In this document: positions 24,264-33,073 of the stretch, in pieces
Layout: every line of letters starts with the position of its first letter
Position numbering within the stretch: position 1 is the first letter of the stretch
Origin: Parafannyhessea umbonata
Lineage (GTDB): Bacteria; Actinomycetota; Coriobacteriia; Coriobacteriales; Atopobiaceae
Assembly (NCBI RefSeq): GCF_012844235.1
Contig: NZ_JABAGR010000002.1
Coordinates: 124,001 to 188,000, forward strand
Length of the DNA stretch: 64,000 nucleotides
Direction of reading: 5' to 3'
Made by a program: the position numbers and the translations under genes
Notes under the pieces: generated by a model
Told to the model about the DNA's origin: nothing
Seen by the model: only the letters and a program-made list of their open reading frames with translations
Databases searched by the model: none

Positions 24264-26702
24264 ATGTCAGGCATCGACATGTCAGATGGCAGATCTTCGA
24301 CAACGCGCGCGGACGGCGAGGCCCTGCGCGAGGAGGGCACGCTCGCGTCCGTGGAGATCGGCCAGACCGTCACCATATCCGTCGTGGGAGGGGAGGGTGC
24401 GCTCCGCCAGCACTTCCTGGACATGGGCGTCATACCCGGCGCGCAGATCACGCTCGAGAAGTACGCGCCCATGGGCGATCCCATGGAGTTCAGCATCCAT
24501 GGCTACCAGCTGACGCTGCGCATTGCGGATGCGCGCAAGATTCGCGTCACGACGGAGGCGTGCCCCGTGCCGGCCGGCGCCGCGCGCGGGCGCCACAGGA
24601 GCATTGGGCACCCGGGCCTTGGCGAGGACGGCCTGCCCGACAAGGTGGACGTGCGCACGAGCGACCACTCGCATCCGGTGCCTGAGGGAGAAGTGCTTCG
24701 CTTCGCGCTCGCGGGCAACCAGAACTGCGGCAAGACCACCCTGTTCAACCAGCTCACGGGCTCGAACCAGCACGTGGGCAACTTCCCGGGCGTCACAGTG
24801 GACCGCAAGAGCGGCGCCATCAAGGGACACCCCGACACAGACGTGACGGACCTGCCGGGCATCTACTCGCTCTCTCCGTACAGCCCGGAGGAGCTCGTGA
24901 GCCGCCAGTACATACTGGAGGAGCAGCCAAACGCCATCATCAACATCGTGGACGCCACGAACATAGAGCGCAACCTGTACCTGACGATGCAGCTGATGGA
25001 GCTGGACAAGCCCATGGTGCTCGCGCTCAACATGATGGACGAGGTCCAGGGCAACGGCGGCACGATCGACGTGAACCTGATGGAGGACATGCTGGGCATC
25101 CCCGTGGTGCCGATATCGGCCGTCAAGGGCGAGGGCGTGGACGAGCTCGTGAGCCACGCCATACACGTGGCGCGCTACCAGGAGCTTCCCGGCCGGCAGG
25201 ACTTCTGCGACCCCAGCGACCACGGCGGCGCCGTGCACCGCTGCCTGCACGCCATCATGCACCTGATAGAGGACCACGCGAAGCGCGCGAACATTCCCGT
25301 GCGCTTCGCCGCGTCGAAGCTGGTGGAGGGCGACGCCCACGTGACGGAGGCCCTCGCGCTAGAGAAGAACGAGCTTGACGCCGTGGAGCACATCGTGCAC
25401 CAGATGGAGGAGGAGCGCGGCCTCGACCGCGCCGCCGCCATCGCGGACATGCGCTTCTCGTTCATCGAGAAGATCGTGTCCGCCGCGGTCGTGAAGCCGC
25501 ATGCCTCGCGCGAGCAGGAGCGCAGCCGCAGGATCGACCGCGTCCTGACCGGCAAGTACACGGCCATCCCCATGTTCGTGCTCATCATGGGCGCCGTGTT
25601 CTTCCTCACGTTCAACGTCATCGGGCTCGCGCTGCAGAACCTCGTCGCGGCGGGCGTCGACGCGCTCACGGCCGCGGCGGACGCGGGCCTCACGGCGGCC
25701 GGCGTGAACCCGGTGCTGCACTCCCTCGTGATCGGCGGCATCTTCAACGCTGTCGGCACGGTGCTGCCCATCGCGCCGATCATCGTGACCATGTTCTTCT
25801 TCCTGTCGCTTCTGGAGGACACGGGCTACATGGCGCGCGTCGCGTTCTTCATGGACAAGCTGCTGCGCAAGATCGGCCTGTCCGGCCGCTCCATCGTGCC
25901 CATGCTCGTGGGCTTCGGCTGCACGGTGCCCGCCGTCATGTCCGCCCGCACGCTGCCGTCCGAGCGCGACCGCAAGCTCACCATCGCGCTCACGCCGTTC
26001 ATGAGCTGCACCACCAAGCTCACGATCTACGGCTACTTCAGCGCGGCGTTCTTCCCGGGCAAGGGCGGCCTCGTGATGCTCTGCCTGTACCTCACGGGCA
26101 TCGTCGTCGGCGTGCTCGTGGCGCTCGTCACGCACAAGACCGTCGACCGCGCCGAGGCCGTCCCGTTTGTGATGGAGCTTCCCAACTATCGCCTTCCCAG
26201 CGCGAAGTCCGTGCTCATGCTCATGTGGGAGAAGACCAAGGACTTCCTGCACCGGGCATTCACCGTGGTGTTCGCGGCCGCCGTCGTCGTGTGGTTCCTG
26301 CAGTACTTCACGCCGACCCTCGCGGTCGCCAAGGACGCGCGCGATTCGATCCTGGCGGCCATCGCGGCCTGGATCTCCCCGGTCTTCTCGCCCCTGGGCT
26401 TTGGCGACTGGCGCATCACCACGGCGCTCATCGCGGGCTTCATGGCAAAGGAGATCGTGGTCGCGACGCTTTCCGTCCTGTTTGGCTCCACGGCGCAGCT
26501 GCTCGCCACGCTCACGCCGCTCTCCGTCGTGTCGCTTTTGGTGTTCTGCCTGCTGTACACCCCGTGCGTCGCGGCGATCGCGGCCATCAGGCACGAGCTT
26601 GGCGGCCGCTGGGCGCTGGGCATCGTGGTGTTCCAGTGCGGCATCGCCTACCTCGTGGCGCTTCTGGTGCACGTGGTCGGCGCCCTGCTGGGCTTCGCGT
26701 AG
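24264..26702 (+). CDS. feoB: FeoA-FeoB fusion ferrous iron transporter
   Basis: The 812-residue protein joins FeoA and FeoB. Residues about 26-105 are a FeoA SH3-like domain (FLDMGVIPGAQITLEK). Residues about 150-310 are the GTPase: G1 GNQNCGKTTLF, G2 GNFPGVTVD, G3 DLPGIYS, G4 NMMDE. The rest has about ten membrane segments with the paired Gate core, including GFGCTVPAVMSART and FMAKEIVVAT. It imports Fe2+ across the inner membrane. The ATG follows GAAAGG. Separate FeoA/FeoC are not adjacent. Confidence 0.95.
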   Translation: MSGIDMSDGRSSTTRADGEALREEGTLASVEIGQTVTISVVGGEGALRQHFLDMGVIPGAQITLEKYAPMGDPMEFSIHGYQLTLRIADARKIRVTTEACPVPAGAARGRHRSIGHPGLGEDGLPDKVDVRTSDHSHPVPEGEVLRFALAGNQNCGKTTLFNQLTGSNQHVGNFPGVTVDRKSGAIKGHPDTDVTDLPGIYSLSPYSPEELVSRQYILEEQPNAIINIVDATNIERNLYLTMQLMELDKPMVLALNMMDEVQGNGGTIDVNLMEDMLGIPVVPISAVKGEGVDELVSHAIHVARYQELPGRQDFCDPSDHGGAVHRCLHAIMHLIEDHAKRANIPVRFAASKLVEGDAHVTEALALEKNELDAVEHIVHQMEEERGLDRAAAIADMRFSFIEKIVSAAVVKPHASREQERSRRIDRVLTGKYTAIPMFVLIMGAVFFLTFNVIGLALQNLVAAGVDALTAAADAGLTAAGVNPVLHSLVIGGIFNAVGTVLPIAPIIVTMFFFLSLLEDTGYMARVAFFMDKLLRKIGLSGRSIVPMLVGFGCTVPAVMSARTLPSERDRKLTIALTPFMSCTTKLTIYGYFSAAFFPGKGGLVMLCLYLTGIVVGVLVALVTHKTVDRAEAVPFVMELPNYRLPSAKSVLMLMWEKTKDFLHRAFTVVFAAAVVVWFLQYFTPTLAVAKDARDSILAAIAAWISPVFSPLGFGDWRITTALIAGFMAKEIVVATLSVLFGSTAQLLATLTPLSVVSLLVFCLLYTPCVAAIAAIRHELGGRWALGIVVFQCGIAYLVALLVHVVGALLGFA

Positions 26703-26797
26703 GGGTAGACTGCCGTTCGCCAGAGGTGAAGGAGCATCCCGGTTTCCCATAGGATAGAATGTCGGAAAGTCAGAAATTCATACTCTTGGAGGCCGGG

Positions 26798-27061
26798 ATG
26801 CTCACGACGCTTAAGGACAAAGGTCAGGTTACGATACCGAAGAAGCTAGTCAATCAGCTCGGCCTTGTCTCTGGTGACACTTTCGATGTCTACATCGAGG
26901 ATGGGGAGATCCGCTTTGTCCCGGTAGTGATCTATCCCAAGAAGAAGATTGAAGAACTGGAGCGTCTTGCCAGTGAGGCAGAGGAGGGGCTATCCAGCGG
27001 GGACCTTCCAGTTTTTGAAGATGCGGATGATGCGATTGCAGATTTGCATCGGGCCGGCTGA
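26798..27061 (+). CDS. AbrB/SpoVT-type antitoxin
   Basis: The 87-residue protein has an N-terminal swapped-hairpin AbrB domain (LKDKGQVTIPKKLVNQLGL at about 4-22), which would bind DNA and repress its own operon, and a C-terminal acidic helix likely to cover the toxin. ATG 26798 follows TTGGAGG; the ORF begins 13 codons earlier without a ribosome site. It overlaps the toxin start by one base (TGATG). The GC content is clearly below that of neighbours, which suggests transfer. Confidence 0.82.
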   Translation: MLTTLKDKGQVTIPKKLVNQLGLVSGDTFDVYIEDGEIRFVPVVIYPKKKIEELERLASEAEEGLSSGDLPVFEDADDAIADLHRAG

Positions 27062-27336
27062 TGCCATATAAGCTCGTGCTTGCGCCTTCGTTTAAGAAGG
27101 CGTATGCGAAGCTTGGGAAGAAGGAGCAGGCGCAGGTCGAAAACAAGATTCGGCAGCTTGCTATTGATCCGTGGCACCCTTCCTTGCGCGTCAAGCATAT
27201 ACGTGCTTCACATGAGTTTGAGTGCAGCGTGAACATGGACGTGAGAATAGCGTTTAAGTTCGAGGAGGGTCATCTCATCCTGTTGTTGGACGTGGGTCAT
27301 CATGATGCATTGCTCCGTCGGCGTACAAGAAGATAG
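27061..27336 (+). CDS. RelE/YafQ-type mRNA interferase toxin
   Basis: The 91-residue basic protein has the RelE/ParE fold pattern: PSFKKAYAKLGKKEQAQVENKI helices (about 9-30), then strands with HIRASHEFECSVNMDVRIAFKF and LLLDVGHHDALL at the end. The paired HH near the C-terminus is typical of YafQ-like ribosome-dependent nucleases. It would cut mRNA when the antitoxin is lost. It is coupled to the AbrB-type gene and shares its lower GC. Confidence 0.82.
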   Translation: MPYKLVLAPSFKKAYAKLGKKEQAQVENKIRQLAIDPWHPSLRVKHIRASHEFECSVNMDVRIAFKFEEGHLILLLDVGHHDALLRRRTRR

Positions 27337-27373
27337 AAAGCTTTGCTAACTGATTTGTAGGGAGTTGCAGCGC

Positions 27374-27961
27374 ATGGCAAGCCTGGCAGACATGCTGTCC
27401 CAGCACCAGGAAGACCAGCTGATCCTGGTCGACCTCATGGACCGTCCCCAGGGCAGCATGGGAAAGCTCGCGTGCCACCAGCAGGCGCGCCTGCACAGGG
27501 CGTTCTCGCTCTTCCTGTATCGGGGGAGCGCTGGCACGCTCCAGCTCCTGCTGCAGCGTCGTGCCCAGGGCAAGTACCATTCCGGCGGGCTTCTGGCCAA
27601 CTCCGTCTGCTCGCACCCGCGGGTGGGGGAGGCGCTTGCGGATGCCGTTCCGCGCAGGCTCACCCAGGAGCTGGGGGTGCCCGCGGCCGTGGCGGCAAGC
27701 CTAGGGTACGACGAGGTGGGGTCGTTCGTGTACCGAAGCCCCTACGGCAACGGGCTTACGGAGTTCGAGTACGATCACGTCTTCGTGGCGCCGTATAACG
27801 GGCCCCTCGCTCCCGATCCCAAGGAGGTCGAGGCAATCGCATGGGTCGACGCCAAGGAGGCGCTCGCGGACCTGCAGGCGCATCCGTCCCGCTACGCAAG
27901 CTGGTTTCTGACGGCCGCCCCCATGGCGTGCGCCTGGCTAGCGGCCCACGCCCGCCCCTAG
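27374..27961 (+). CDS. idi: isopentenyl-diphosphate delta-isomerase, type I
   Basis: The 195-residue Nudix-fold isomerase interconverts IPP and DMAPP in isoprenoid synthesis. Motifs: HRAFSLFLY (about 42-50), the substrate region NSVCSHPR with catalytic Cys (about 75-82), and EFEYDHVFVA (about 128-137) with the second active-site acid. ATG 27374 follows AGGGAG; the ORF also allows TTG nine bases earlier. It stands alone after the toxin-antitoxin pair. Confidence 0.85.
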   Translation: MASLADMLSQHQEDQLILVDLMDRPQGSMGKLACHQQARLHRAFSLFLYRGSAGTLQLLLQRRAQGKYHSGGLLANSVCSHPRVGEALADAVPRRLTQELGVPAAVAASLGYDEVGSFVYRSPYGNGLTEFEYDHVFVAPYNGPLAPDPKEVEAIAWVDAKEALADLQAHPSRYASWFLTAAPMACAWLAAHARP

Positions 27962-27978
27962 GTCCGCGTCATCCCCGG

Positions 27979-28686
27979 TCACAGGCTCACGCGCGCAAGT
28001 TCCGTGTACGTGAGCGCGCCGCCATCCGGATGGTGGCTCCACATCAGCGACACCGCACCGACGCGCATCTTCGTGGTCCACGGCCGCCCCGCTCTCAGGC
28101 TACGTGCCGCAAGCTGCTCGTTCGCCTGGGCGAGAAACGCGTCCATTCCGGCCTCGCGCTCCTCCTTGCGTAGACGGCAGCCGCGCGCCAGCGTCATGTG
28201 CGGAACGAACGTGGGGAGCGGCTCCGTGATCGCGCCGCATTCCAGCAGCCGTATGCCAAGGGTCGCCCTCAGTTCCGCGAGCCGTCGCGTTCCGTTCCGC
28301 GACCCCTCATGCTCCCGTCCTTCCGCGCCATCCTCGCGAAGGCCCTGCCACAGAATCGACCCGCGACGCTTCTGGAAGCATCCCACAGGCCCCAGCTCGA
28401 CGGCGAACACTCCCGTCCGGGCGTCCTCGGCCGCCCGTCGCATCGCCTGGAGCGCACGCTTCTCGCGCTCGCGGTCGAGCTCCCCAAGGAAGGCGAGCGT
28501 CAGGTGGAGGTTCCCGCGCGACGTCGCCCGCGCGTGGTCAAGGTGGGGGAGCACCATCTGCTGCACGCCCACGAGCTCGTCGCGCACGCCCTCGTCCGGC
28601 AGCAACGCCACGAAGAGCCTCCTGCGCGGCGCTGCGTTCTCGCTCGAGCCCCGCGCGGTCTCCCTTGCCTGCGTCCCGTCGTCCAC
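27979..28686 (-). CDS. thpR: RNA 2',3'-cyclic phosphodiesterase / 2'-5' ligase family
   Basis: The 235-residue protein has the two HxTx motifs of the 2H phosphoesterase fold: LHLTLAFLG (about 62-70) and PHMTLAR (about 164-170). Family members hydrolyse 2',3'-cyclic phosphates on RNA. The start is placed at GTG 28686, because AAGGGGG lies eight bases upstream; the open frame continues to ATG 28782 with no ribosome site. It is convergent with idi. Confidence 0.8.
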   Translation of the reverse strand: MDDGTQARETARGSSENAAPRRRLFVALLPDEGVRDELVGVQQMVLPHLDHARATSRGNLHLTLAFLGELDREREKRALQAMRRAAEDARTGVFAVELGPVGCFQKRRGSILWQGLREDGAEGREHEGSRNGTRRLAELRATLGIRLLECGAITEPLPTFVPHMTLARGCRLRKEEREAGMDAFLAQANEQLAARSLRAGRPWTTKMRVGAVSLMWSHHPDGGALTYTELARVSL

Positions 28687-28995
28687 GGTGCACCCCCTTC
28701 CCGTCGCACGGCCTCGGTCTGCCGATCTCTCCGCGCCAAGCGATGCCGGCGCGACTGCCCGGATTGGATATGCGTCAACCAAGGGTAGCGGAGTGGCAAT
28801 CTGTGCTTAACACGTGGAAATCGTTTACGCAATCCCGTAAGACCACTATAACGTTTGCAGAGAAAAACGCATCATTCGCGTTTGTATCTGCTTTTTCCGA
28901 TATTGTCGGGCGTATAAGAACGATGGCTTTGATTTCACCATTGAAAAGCGACGCCGGCCGGACGCCAGCGCCCCACGGGAGGCAGGCGACATTCG
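28687..28995. other. AT-rich leader of the PTS operon
   Basis: No gene is seen. The stretch becomes AT-rich after 28790 and includes TATAAG (28914) and TTGTCG, possible promoter parts, but no clear pair. It is the likely control region of the PTS genes. Confidence 0.4.
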
Positions 28996-29481
28996 TTGGC
29001 AACACCAGACATCGTGTTCGCAAGGATTGACAACAGGCTCGTGCACGGACAGGTCGGCGCGGCTTGGGTTGGGTCCATACCCAACTGCAACCTCATCGTC
29101 GTCGCGAACGACGACGCCGCTGCAGACCCCATGCAGCAGTCGCTCATGAAGCTCACGGCGGACTCCGCGCGCGTGGGCATTAGGTTCTTCACCATTCAGA
29201 AGACGATCGACGTGATCGGCAAGGCCAGCGCCCGCCAGCACATCTTCATCGTCGCAAAGACCCCGGCGGACATGCGAAAGCTCGTGGAGGGTGGCGTCCC
29301 CATAAAGGAGGTCAACATCGGCAACATGCATGCCTCAGGGGACAAGCGCGTCTTCCACGACCAGCACGTCTACGTGGACGATCAGGACCTCGCCGACCTC
29401 AAGGCCATACAGGGCCACGGCACCAAGGTCTACATCCAGCTCATGCCCACGGGACGCAAGGTCGAGGACCTCGGTCTCTAG
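28996..29481 (+). CDS. PTS mannose-family IIB component
   Basis: The 161-residue IIB subunit is phosphorylated by IIA and passes the phosphate to the sugar. The phospho-His lies in RIDNRLVHGQVG (His at about residue 17), followed by the family pattern LIVVANDDAA. The start is taken as TTG 28996, with GGGAGGCAGG upstream; no ATG is available. IIC, IID and IIA follow in order on the same strand. Confidence 0.9.
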   Translation: MATPDIVFARIDNRLVHGQVGAAWVGSIPNCNLIVVANDDAAADPMQQSLMKLTADSARVGIRFFTIQKTIDVIGKASARQHIFIVAKTPADMRKLVEGGVPIKEVNIGNMHASGDKRVFHDQHVYVDDQDLADLKAIQGHGTKVYIQLMPTGRKVEDLGL

Positions 29482-29549
29482 ACAGTCGGGCGGGCATCAA
29501 GCCCACACAACCTCATAGCACGCAAGAGCATCCATCGTTTGTTGGCGCC

Positions 29550-29568
29550 CTTCTCCCCTGGGGAGAAG
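29550..29568 (+). other. small hairpin before IIC
   Basis: CTTCTCCCC and GGGGAGAAG form a 9-bp inverted repeat (8-bp stem with a 3-nt loop) in the gap between IIB and IIC. It may stabilise the mRNA or tune subunit ratios. Confidence 0.45.
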
Positions 29569-29589
29569 AGCTTGACATAGGGAGGAAGC

Positions 29590-30378
29590 ATGCAACTTAC
29601 CCTTGTGCAAGGCCTTCTGCTGTTCATAGTTGGCACAATATGCCAATTCGATCAGCAGACCGAGGCGTTCTACTGGTTCAGGCCCATGGTCGCCGCGTTC
29701 TTCACCGGCATCATCCTGGGCAACGTGGAGCTGGGGGTCACGTGCGGCGCCGTCACCGAGCTCGCATACCTCGGCATGACGAACGTCGGCGGGACCGTGC
29801 CTCCCGACCCGCTGTTCGCCGGCATCATGACCGTCGTTCTCGCCTACACCACCGGTCAGAGTGCCGAGACGGCGCTCGGGCTCTCGTATCCCTTCGCGCT
29901 CCTCGCCCAAGGCATCGGCATCCTCTTCAAGACGGTCTACTCCTTCGTCCCCCACAAGCTCGACAAGTACGCGGCTGAGGCTGACGTGAGGCACTTCAAT
30001 AGTCTCGTCTGGGGCGTCACCATCTTCGAGGCGGTGTTCTGCGGCTTCATCATCTTCCTGTGCTCCTATGCGCTGCAGGCGCCCATCCAGGCGTTCGTGA
30101 ACTCGTTCCCGACCTGGGTCACGCACGGCCTCGAGGTCGCGGGAGGCATCCTTCCCGCCGTCGGCCTCGCCATGCTGCTGCTCACCACGCTGAAGCCCGA
30201 GACCTACCCGTACCTCTTCATCGGCTTCGTCATGGCCACGTTCCTCAAGATGCCCAACGTGCTGCCCGTCGCCATCATCGGCGCGTCCCTCGCCGCGATC
30301 GACTACATGTACCAGAAGCGCTTTGACGAGCAGAAGGCTGAGGCAATCGACGACGGAGGCGACTCTGATGGCATCTAA
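29590..30378 (+). CDS. PTS mannose-family IIC component
   Basis: The 262-residue polytopic permease subunit has the mannose-family IIC signature ELGVTCGAVTELAYLGMTNVGGTVPPDP near residues 48-76. With IID it forms the sugar channel in the membrane. The start ATG follows GGGAGG. The last 11 bases overlap IID. Confidence 0.92.
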   Translation: MQLTLVQGLLLFIVGTICQFDQQTEAFYWFRPMVAAFFTGIILGNVELGVTCGAVTELAYLGMTNVGGTVPPDPLFAGIMTVVLAYTTGQSAETALGLSYPFALLAQGIGILFKTVYSFVPHKLDKYAAEADVRHFNSLVWGVTIFEAVFCGFIIFLCSYALQAPIQAFVNSFPTWVTHGLEVAGGILPAVGLAMLLLTTLKPETYPYLFIGFVMATFLKMPNVLPVAIIGASLAAIDYMYQKRFDEQKAEAIDDGGDSDGI

Positions 30379-31186
30379 TCCCACCAACAAGAAGGGCGAG
30401 CCCCTTCAGAAGCTCAGCAAGTCCGACATCACGAGGCTCGGCATCAACTCGCTCACCGAGCAGATCGCGTTCTCGTTCGAGCGCATGCAGGCGCCTGGCT
30501 GGACCATGAACATGATTCCGGGCTTCAAGAAGATTTACGGCGACTCGAAAGAGGACCTCAAGGAGTTCATGACCTACAACATGGAGTTCATGAACACCGA
30601 GCCGCACATGGCGACGCTGCTCCAGGGCATGGTCCTCGCGATGGAGGAGAAGGGCGCGGACCGCAAGCTCATCCAGGGTGTCCGCAACGGCCTCTTCGGA
30701 CCCATGGCTGGCATCGGTGACTCCATCTTCTGGTTCACCGTGCTGCCCATCACGGCCGGCATCGCCTGCTCGCTCGCAAAGTCCGGCTCCATCCTGGGCC
30801 CGCTCGTCTTCATCGGCATATACCTCGTCGTCGGCTTCTCGCGCATCTGGTTTGCACATCTCGGCTACAGCCTCGGCTCGAAGGCGGTCGAGAAGGTCGG
30901 CACGGCCACGAGATACCTCACCGGCGCCGCGGGAATCCTCGGCACCACGGTCATCGGCGCGCTCATACCCAGCTACGTCTCCATAGCGTTCCAGAAGAAG
31001 CTCGTCTTCGGCGTCGGCTCCACCACGGTGCAGTCGGTGTTCGACCAGCTCCTTCCCAACGTCCTGCCCCTTGCCGTCGTGTTCCTCATCTACTGGCTCT
31101 TCAAGAAGAAGCACGTCAACACCATCGCCGTCATCGGCTGCGTCATCCTGTTCGGCCTTCTGATGTCGCTCCTCAACTGGATGTAG
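30368..31186 (+). CDS. PTS mannose-family IID component
   Basis: The 272-residue IID subunit has the early FERMQAPGWTMNMIPGF (about residues 36-52) and GPMAGIGDSIFW (about 113-124) motifs and C-terminal membrane helices. ATG 30368 follows GGAGG and overlaps the IIC stop. Together with IIC it moves the sugar across the membrane. Confidence 0.92.
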   Translation: MASNPTNKKGEPLQKLSKSDITRLGINSLTEQIAFSFERMQAPGWTMNMIPGFKKIYGDSKEDLKEFMTYNMEFMNTEPHMATLLQGMVLAMEEKGADRKLIQGVRNGLFGPMAGIGDSIFWFTVLPITAGIACSLAKSGSILGPLVFIGIYLVVGFSRIWFAHLGYSLGSKAVEKVGTATRYLTGAAGILGTTVIGALIPSYVSIAFQKKLVFGVGSTTVQSVFDQLLPNVLPLAVVFLIYWLFKKKHVNTIAVIGCVILFGLLMSLLNWM

Positions 31187-31229
31187 CAACTGTGGCAAGA
31201 CCGCAGGTCACATGTAACGTCTGATGTGG

Positions 31230-31253
31230 CGGGGCCCCGTGCGCGGGGCCCCG
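31230..31253 (+). terminator. GC hairpin between IID and IIA
   Basis: A 9-bp perfect stem CGGGGCCCC/GGGGCCCCG with a 6-nt loop lies in the 118-bp gap between IID and IIA. No U-tract follows, so it may attenuate or stabilise rather than terminate. Confidence 0.5.
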
Positions 31254-31304
31254 ACCACGGTTCGGGGACGGCCCTGAGGCCGCCACCCCGCATGGGAGGG
31301 TCAT

Positions 31305-31748
31305 ATGGTCGGAATCATCGTCACGGGTCACGGCAACTTCGCCTCGGGAATCACGTCCGCGCTCGAGCTCATCGCCGGTCCCCAGGACGCCTACGCGGCA
31401 CTGGACTTCACCTCGCTCTCTGGCACGGAGGAGCTCGAGAAGGGCATGGCCTCGGCTTTGGAATCGCTTCGCTTGAGGGAGGATGTCGACGGGGTACTCG
31501 TCCTCTGCGACCTCGTGGGAGGCACGCCGTTCAAGACGGCGGCGACGCTCGGGATCCCCCTGGGCGACGTGCGCGTCGTCGCGGGCGTGAACCTGGGTGG
31601 CCTCGTCGAGTGCGCGACGCAGCGCGACGCCGTGTCCGGCCTCGACGAGCTTGCCCAGCTCGCGAAGGATTCCATGAAGTCGTCCGTCGTGGAGTTCGAG
31701 CTCGCGCAGCCTGCCGAGGAGGACGAGGACTTCTCGGACGGAATCTAG
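31305..31748 (+). CDS. PTS mannose-family IIA component
   Basis: The 147-residue IIA accepts phosphate from HPr; the active His is in IVTGHGNFASG (residues 5-15). VLCDLVGGTPFKTAA (about 67-81) is the usual surface loop. It lies last in the IIB-IIC-IID-IIA cluster, separated by a gap with a hairpin. Its acidic C-terminus (EEDEDFSDGI) is unremarkable. Confidence 0.92.
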   Translation: MVGIIVTGHGNFASGITSALELIAGPQDAYAALDFTSLSGTEELEKGMASALESLRLREDVDGVLVLCDLVGGTPFKTAATLGIPLGDVRVVAGVNLGGLVECATQRDAVSGLDELAQLAKDSMKSSVVEFELAQPAEEDEDFSDGI

Positions 31749-31773
31749 TCGCACGAGCCGAAATGCAAGAGAG

Positions 31774-31813
31774 GGCCCGCAGGCTACGTCCCATCCGGGA
31801 CTGCCTGCGGGCC
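31774..31813. terminator. bidirectional terminator after the PTS genes
   Basis: A perfect 11-bp stem GGCCCGCAGGC/GCCTGCGGGCC with an 18-nt loop and a T-rich plus-strand side lies between convergent IIA and the SIS gene. Confidence 0.8.
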
Positions 31814-31862
31814 TTAGTCCTTATTCGTGCAGCTGCCCTCATTCCCTTCGGCAGGGGCATAT

Positions 31863-32987
31863 CTACAGCAGGGGCATGACGTCCCTGATCTTCTCGGTCT
31901 TGCTCGGTGCACAGCGCTTGTAGTCCCTCATCAGAGGGAAGTCGTCCCACCTGCCGAGGGCGTCCGTCGCGTGGTGGGCGATTATCTGGAAGAACGGCAG
32001 CAGGTAGAGCGGGGAGAGCGTCGGCTCCGCGACCTCGCCTACGCTCGCTGCGAACGTGTGGTCGTCCTTCTCGCCCGCGTCGCCGCACGTCACGAGGTAC
32101 GTGTGGTCCGTGATGCACCGGCAGGCGTCGTACAGCTCGTGCGCGCGCTTGGAGCCAAGGTTCATGTCGTCCACCACGAAGACGGTGCGGCTGGGGTTAA
32201 GCTGCAGGTTCGGGCCGTGGTTGAACTCCTCGGCCTCGAAGGCGAACGAGGGGACCTTCATGGTCTCGCCAAACTTCAGGGCACCCTCGCAGGCGATGCC
32301 GTACGCCTGATCGAAGCCGATGACGTAGTTCGTCTCGATGGAGAGCATGTCCTTCAGGTGCGCGGAGAAGAAGTCCTCCGTCGCTTCCTGGACCGCCCTA
32401 TGGCGTTCGGGAACGAGCTCGAGCTCGCTCACGACATTGCCATATCCCTCGTCGGAGAGCCGTCCCGTGTCGTGGGAGGCCTCGAGCGAGAAGAGCATGA
32501 GGAACAGGGCGAGCGTCGTCACACCCTTGGTTACGTAGCCCACGTACTCGACGCCCACGCCATAGTCCACGACGAGGTCCGCATGGTCACGGAAGTCGGA
32601 GTCGAGGTTGCCTGTGATGCCGATGGCCCTCCTGCCTGCGGAGCGCAGCCTGTCGAGCGCGGCCAGGGAGTTCGTTGAGCAGCCGGACTGCGAAACTACG
32701 AAGCAGAGCGTGTCGTTCCCGGGAAGGAAGTCGGAGGTCAGAAACGCGCCGGGCGTCGTGACCACTACCGGGATTCCCAGGTACTTCCGCATGAACGGCG
32801 CGGCGCACCTGCTTGCGTTCGCACTCGAGCCGCAGGCGATCACGAGCACGGAACCGTAGCCTCCCCGTTCGAGCTCGTCCACCAGCGGCGCCACGAGCTC
32901 CTTCCTACGGCCGACGTTCTTCTCGACCTGTCCGGGAGTCTCCCGCACGTAGGTCATCATCGTGACGTTCTCGATTTCCTTCTCCAT
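31863..32987 (-). CDS. tandem-SIS sugar deglycase/isomerase (FrlB/GfrF-like)
   Basis: The 374-residue protein has two SIS domains: one with LVIACGSSANASRC (about 49-62) and SQSGCSTNS (about 97-105), and a second with IGFDQAYGIACEGALKFGE (about 211-229) and EEFNHGP (about 240-246), where the Glu/His pair resembles the GlmS isomerase site. It has no glutaminase domain. Enzymes of this form include fructoselysine or glucoselysine 6-phosphate deglycases, which occur next to mannose-family PTS permeases. The substrate is therefore a likely Amadori compound or amino sugar, by inference. ATG 32987 follows GAGGGG. Confidence 0.75.
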   Translation of the reverse strand: MEKEIENVTMMTYVRETPGQVEKNVGRRKELVAPLVDELERGGYGSVLVIACGSSANASRCAAPFMRKYLGIPVVVTTPGAFLTSDFLPGNDTLCFVVSQSGCSTNSLAALDRLRSAGRRAIGITGNLDSDFRDHADLVVDYGVGVEYVGYVTKGVTTLALFLMLFSLEASHDTGRLSDEGYGNVVSELELVPERHRAVQEATEDFFSAHLKDMLSIETNYVIGFDQAYGIACEGALKFGETMKVPSFAFEAEEFNHGPNLQLNPSRTVFVVDDMNLGSKRAHELYDACRCITDHTYLVTCGDAGEKDDHTFAASVGEVAEPTLSPLYLLPFFQIIAHHATDALGRWDDFPLMRDYKRCAPSKTEKIRDVMPLL

Positions 32988-33073
32988 TCCGTCCCCTCTC
33001 CCGTTCGCCGCGCTGCATGCGCGGCGCAAGACGATGCCAATTGTCTCTTGTGACGCGTCCCGTCTAGGAAGCG

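Noticed and set aside
28787-28815. Sigma-54 promoter (TGGCA..TGCTT) before the PTS genes
   Set aside because: The GG-to-GC spacing is 10 bp instead of 12, and sigma-54 is generally absent from Actinobacteria.
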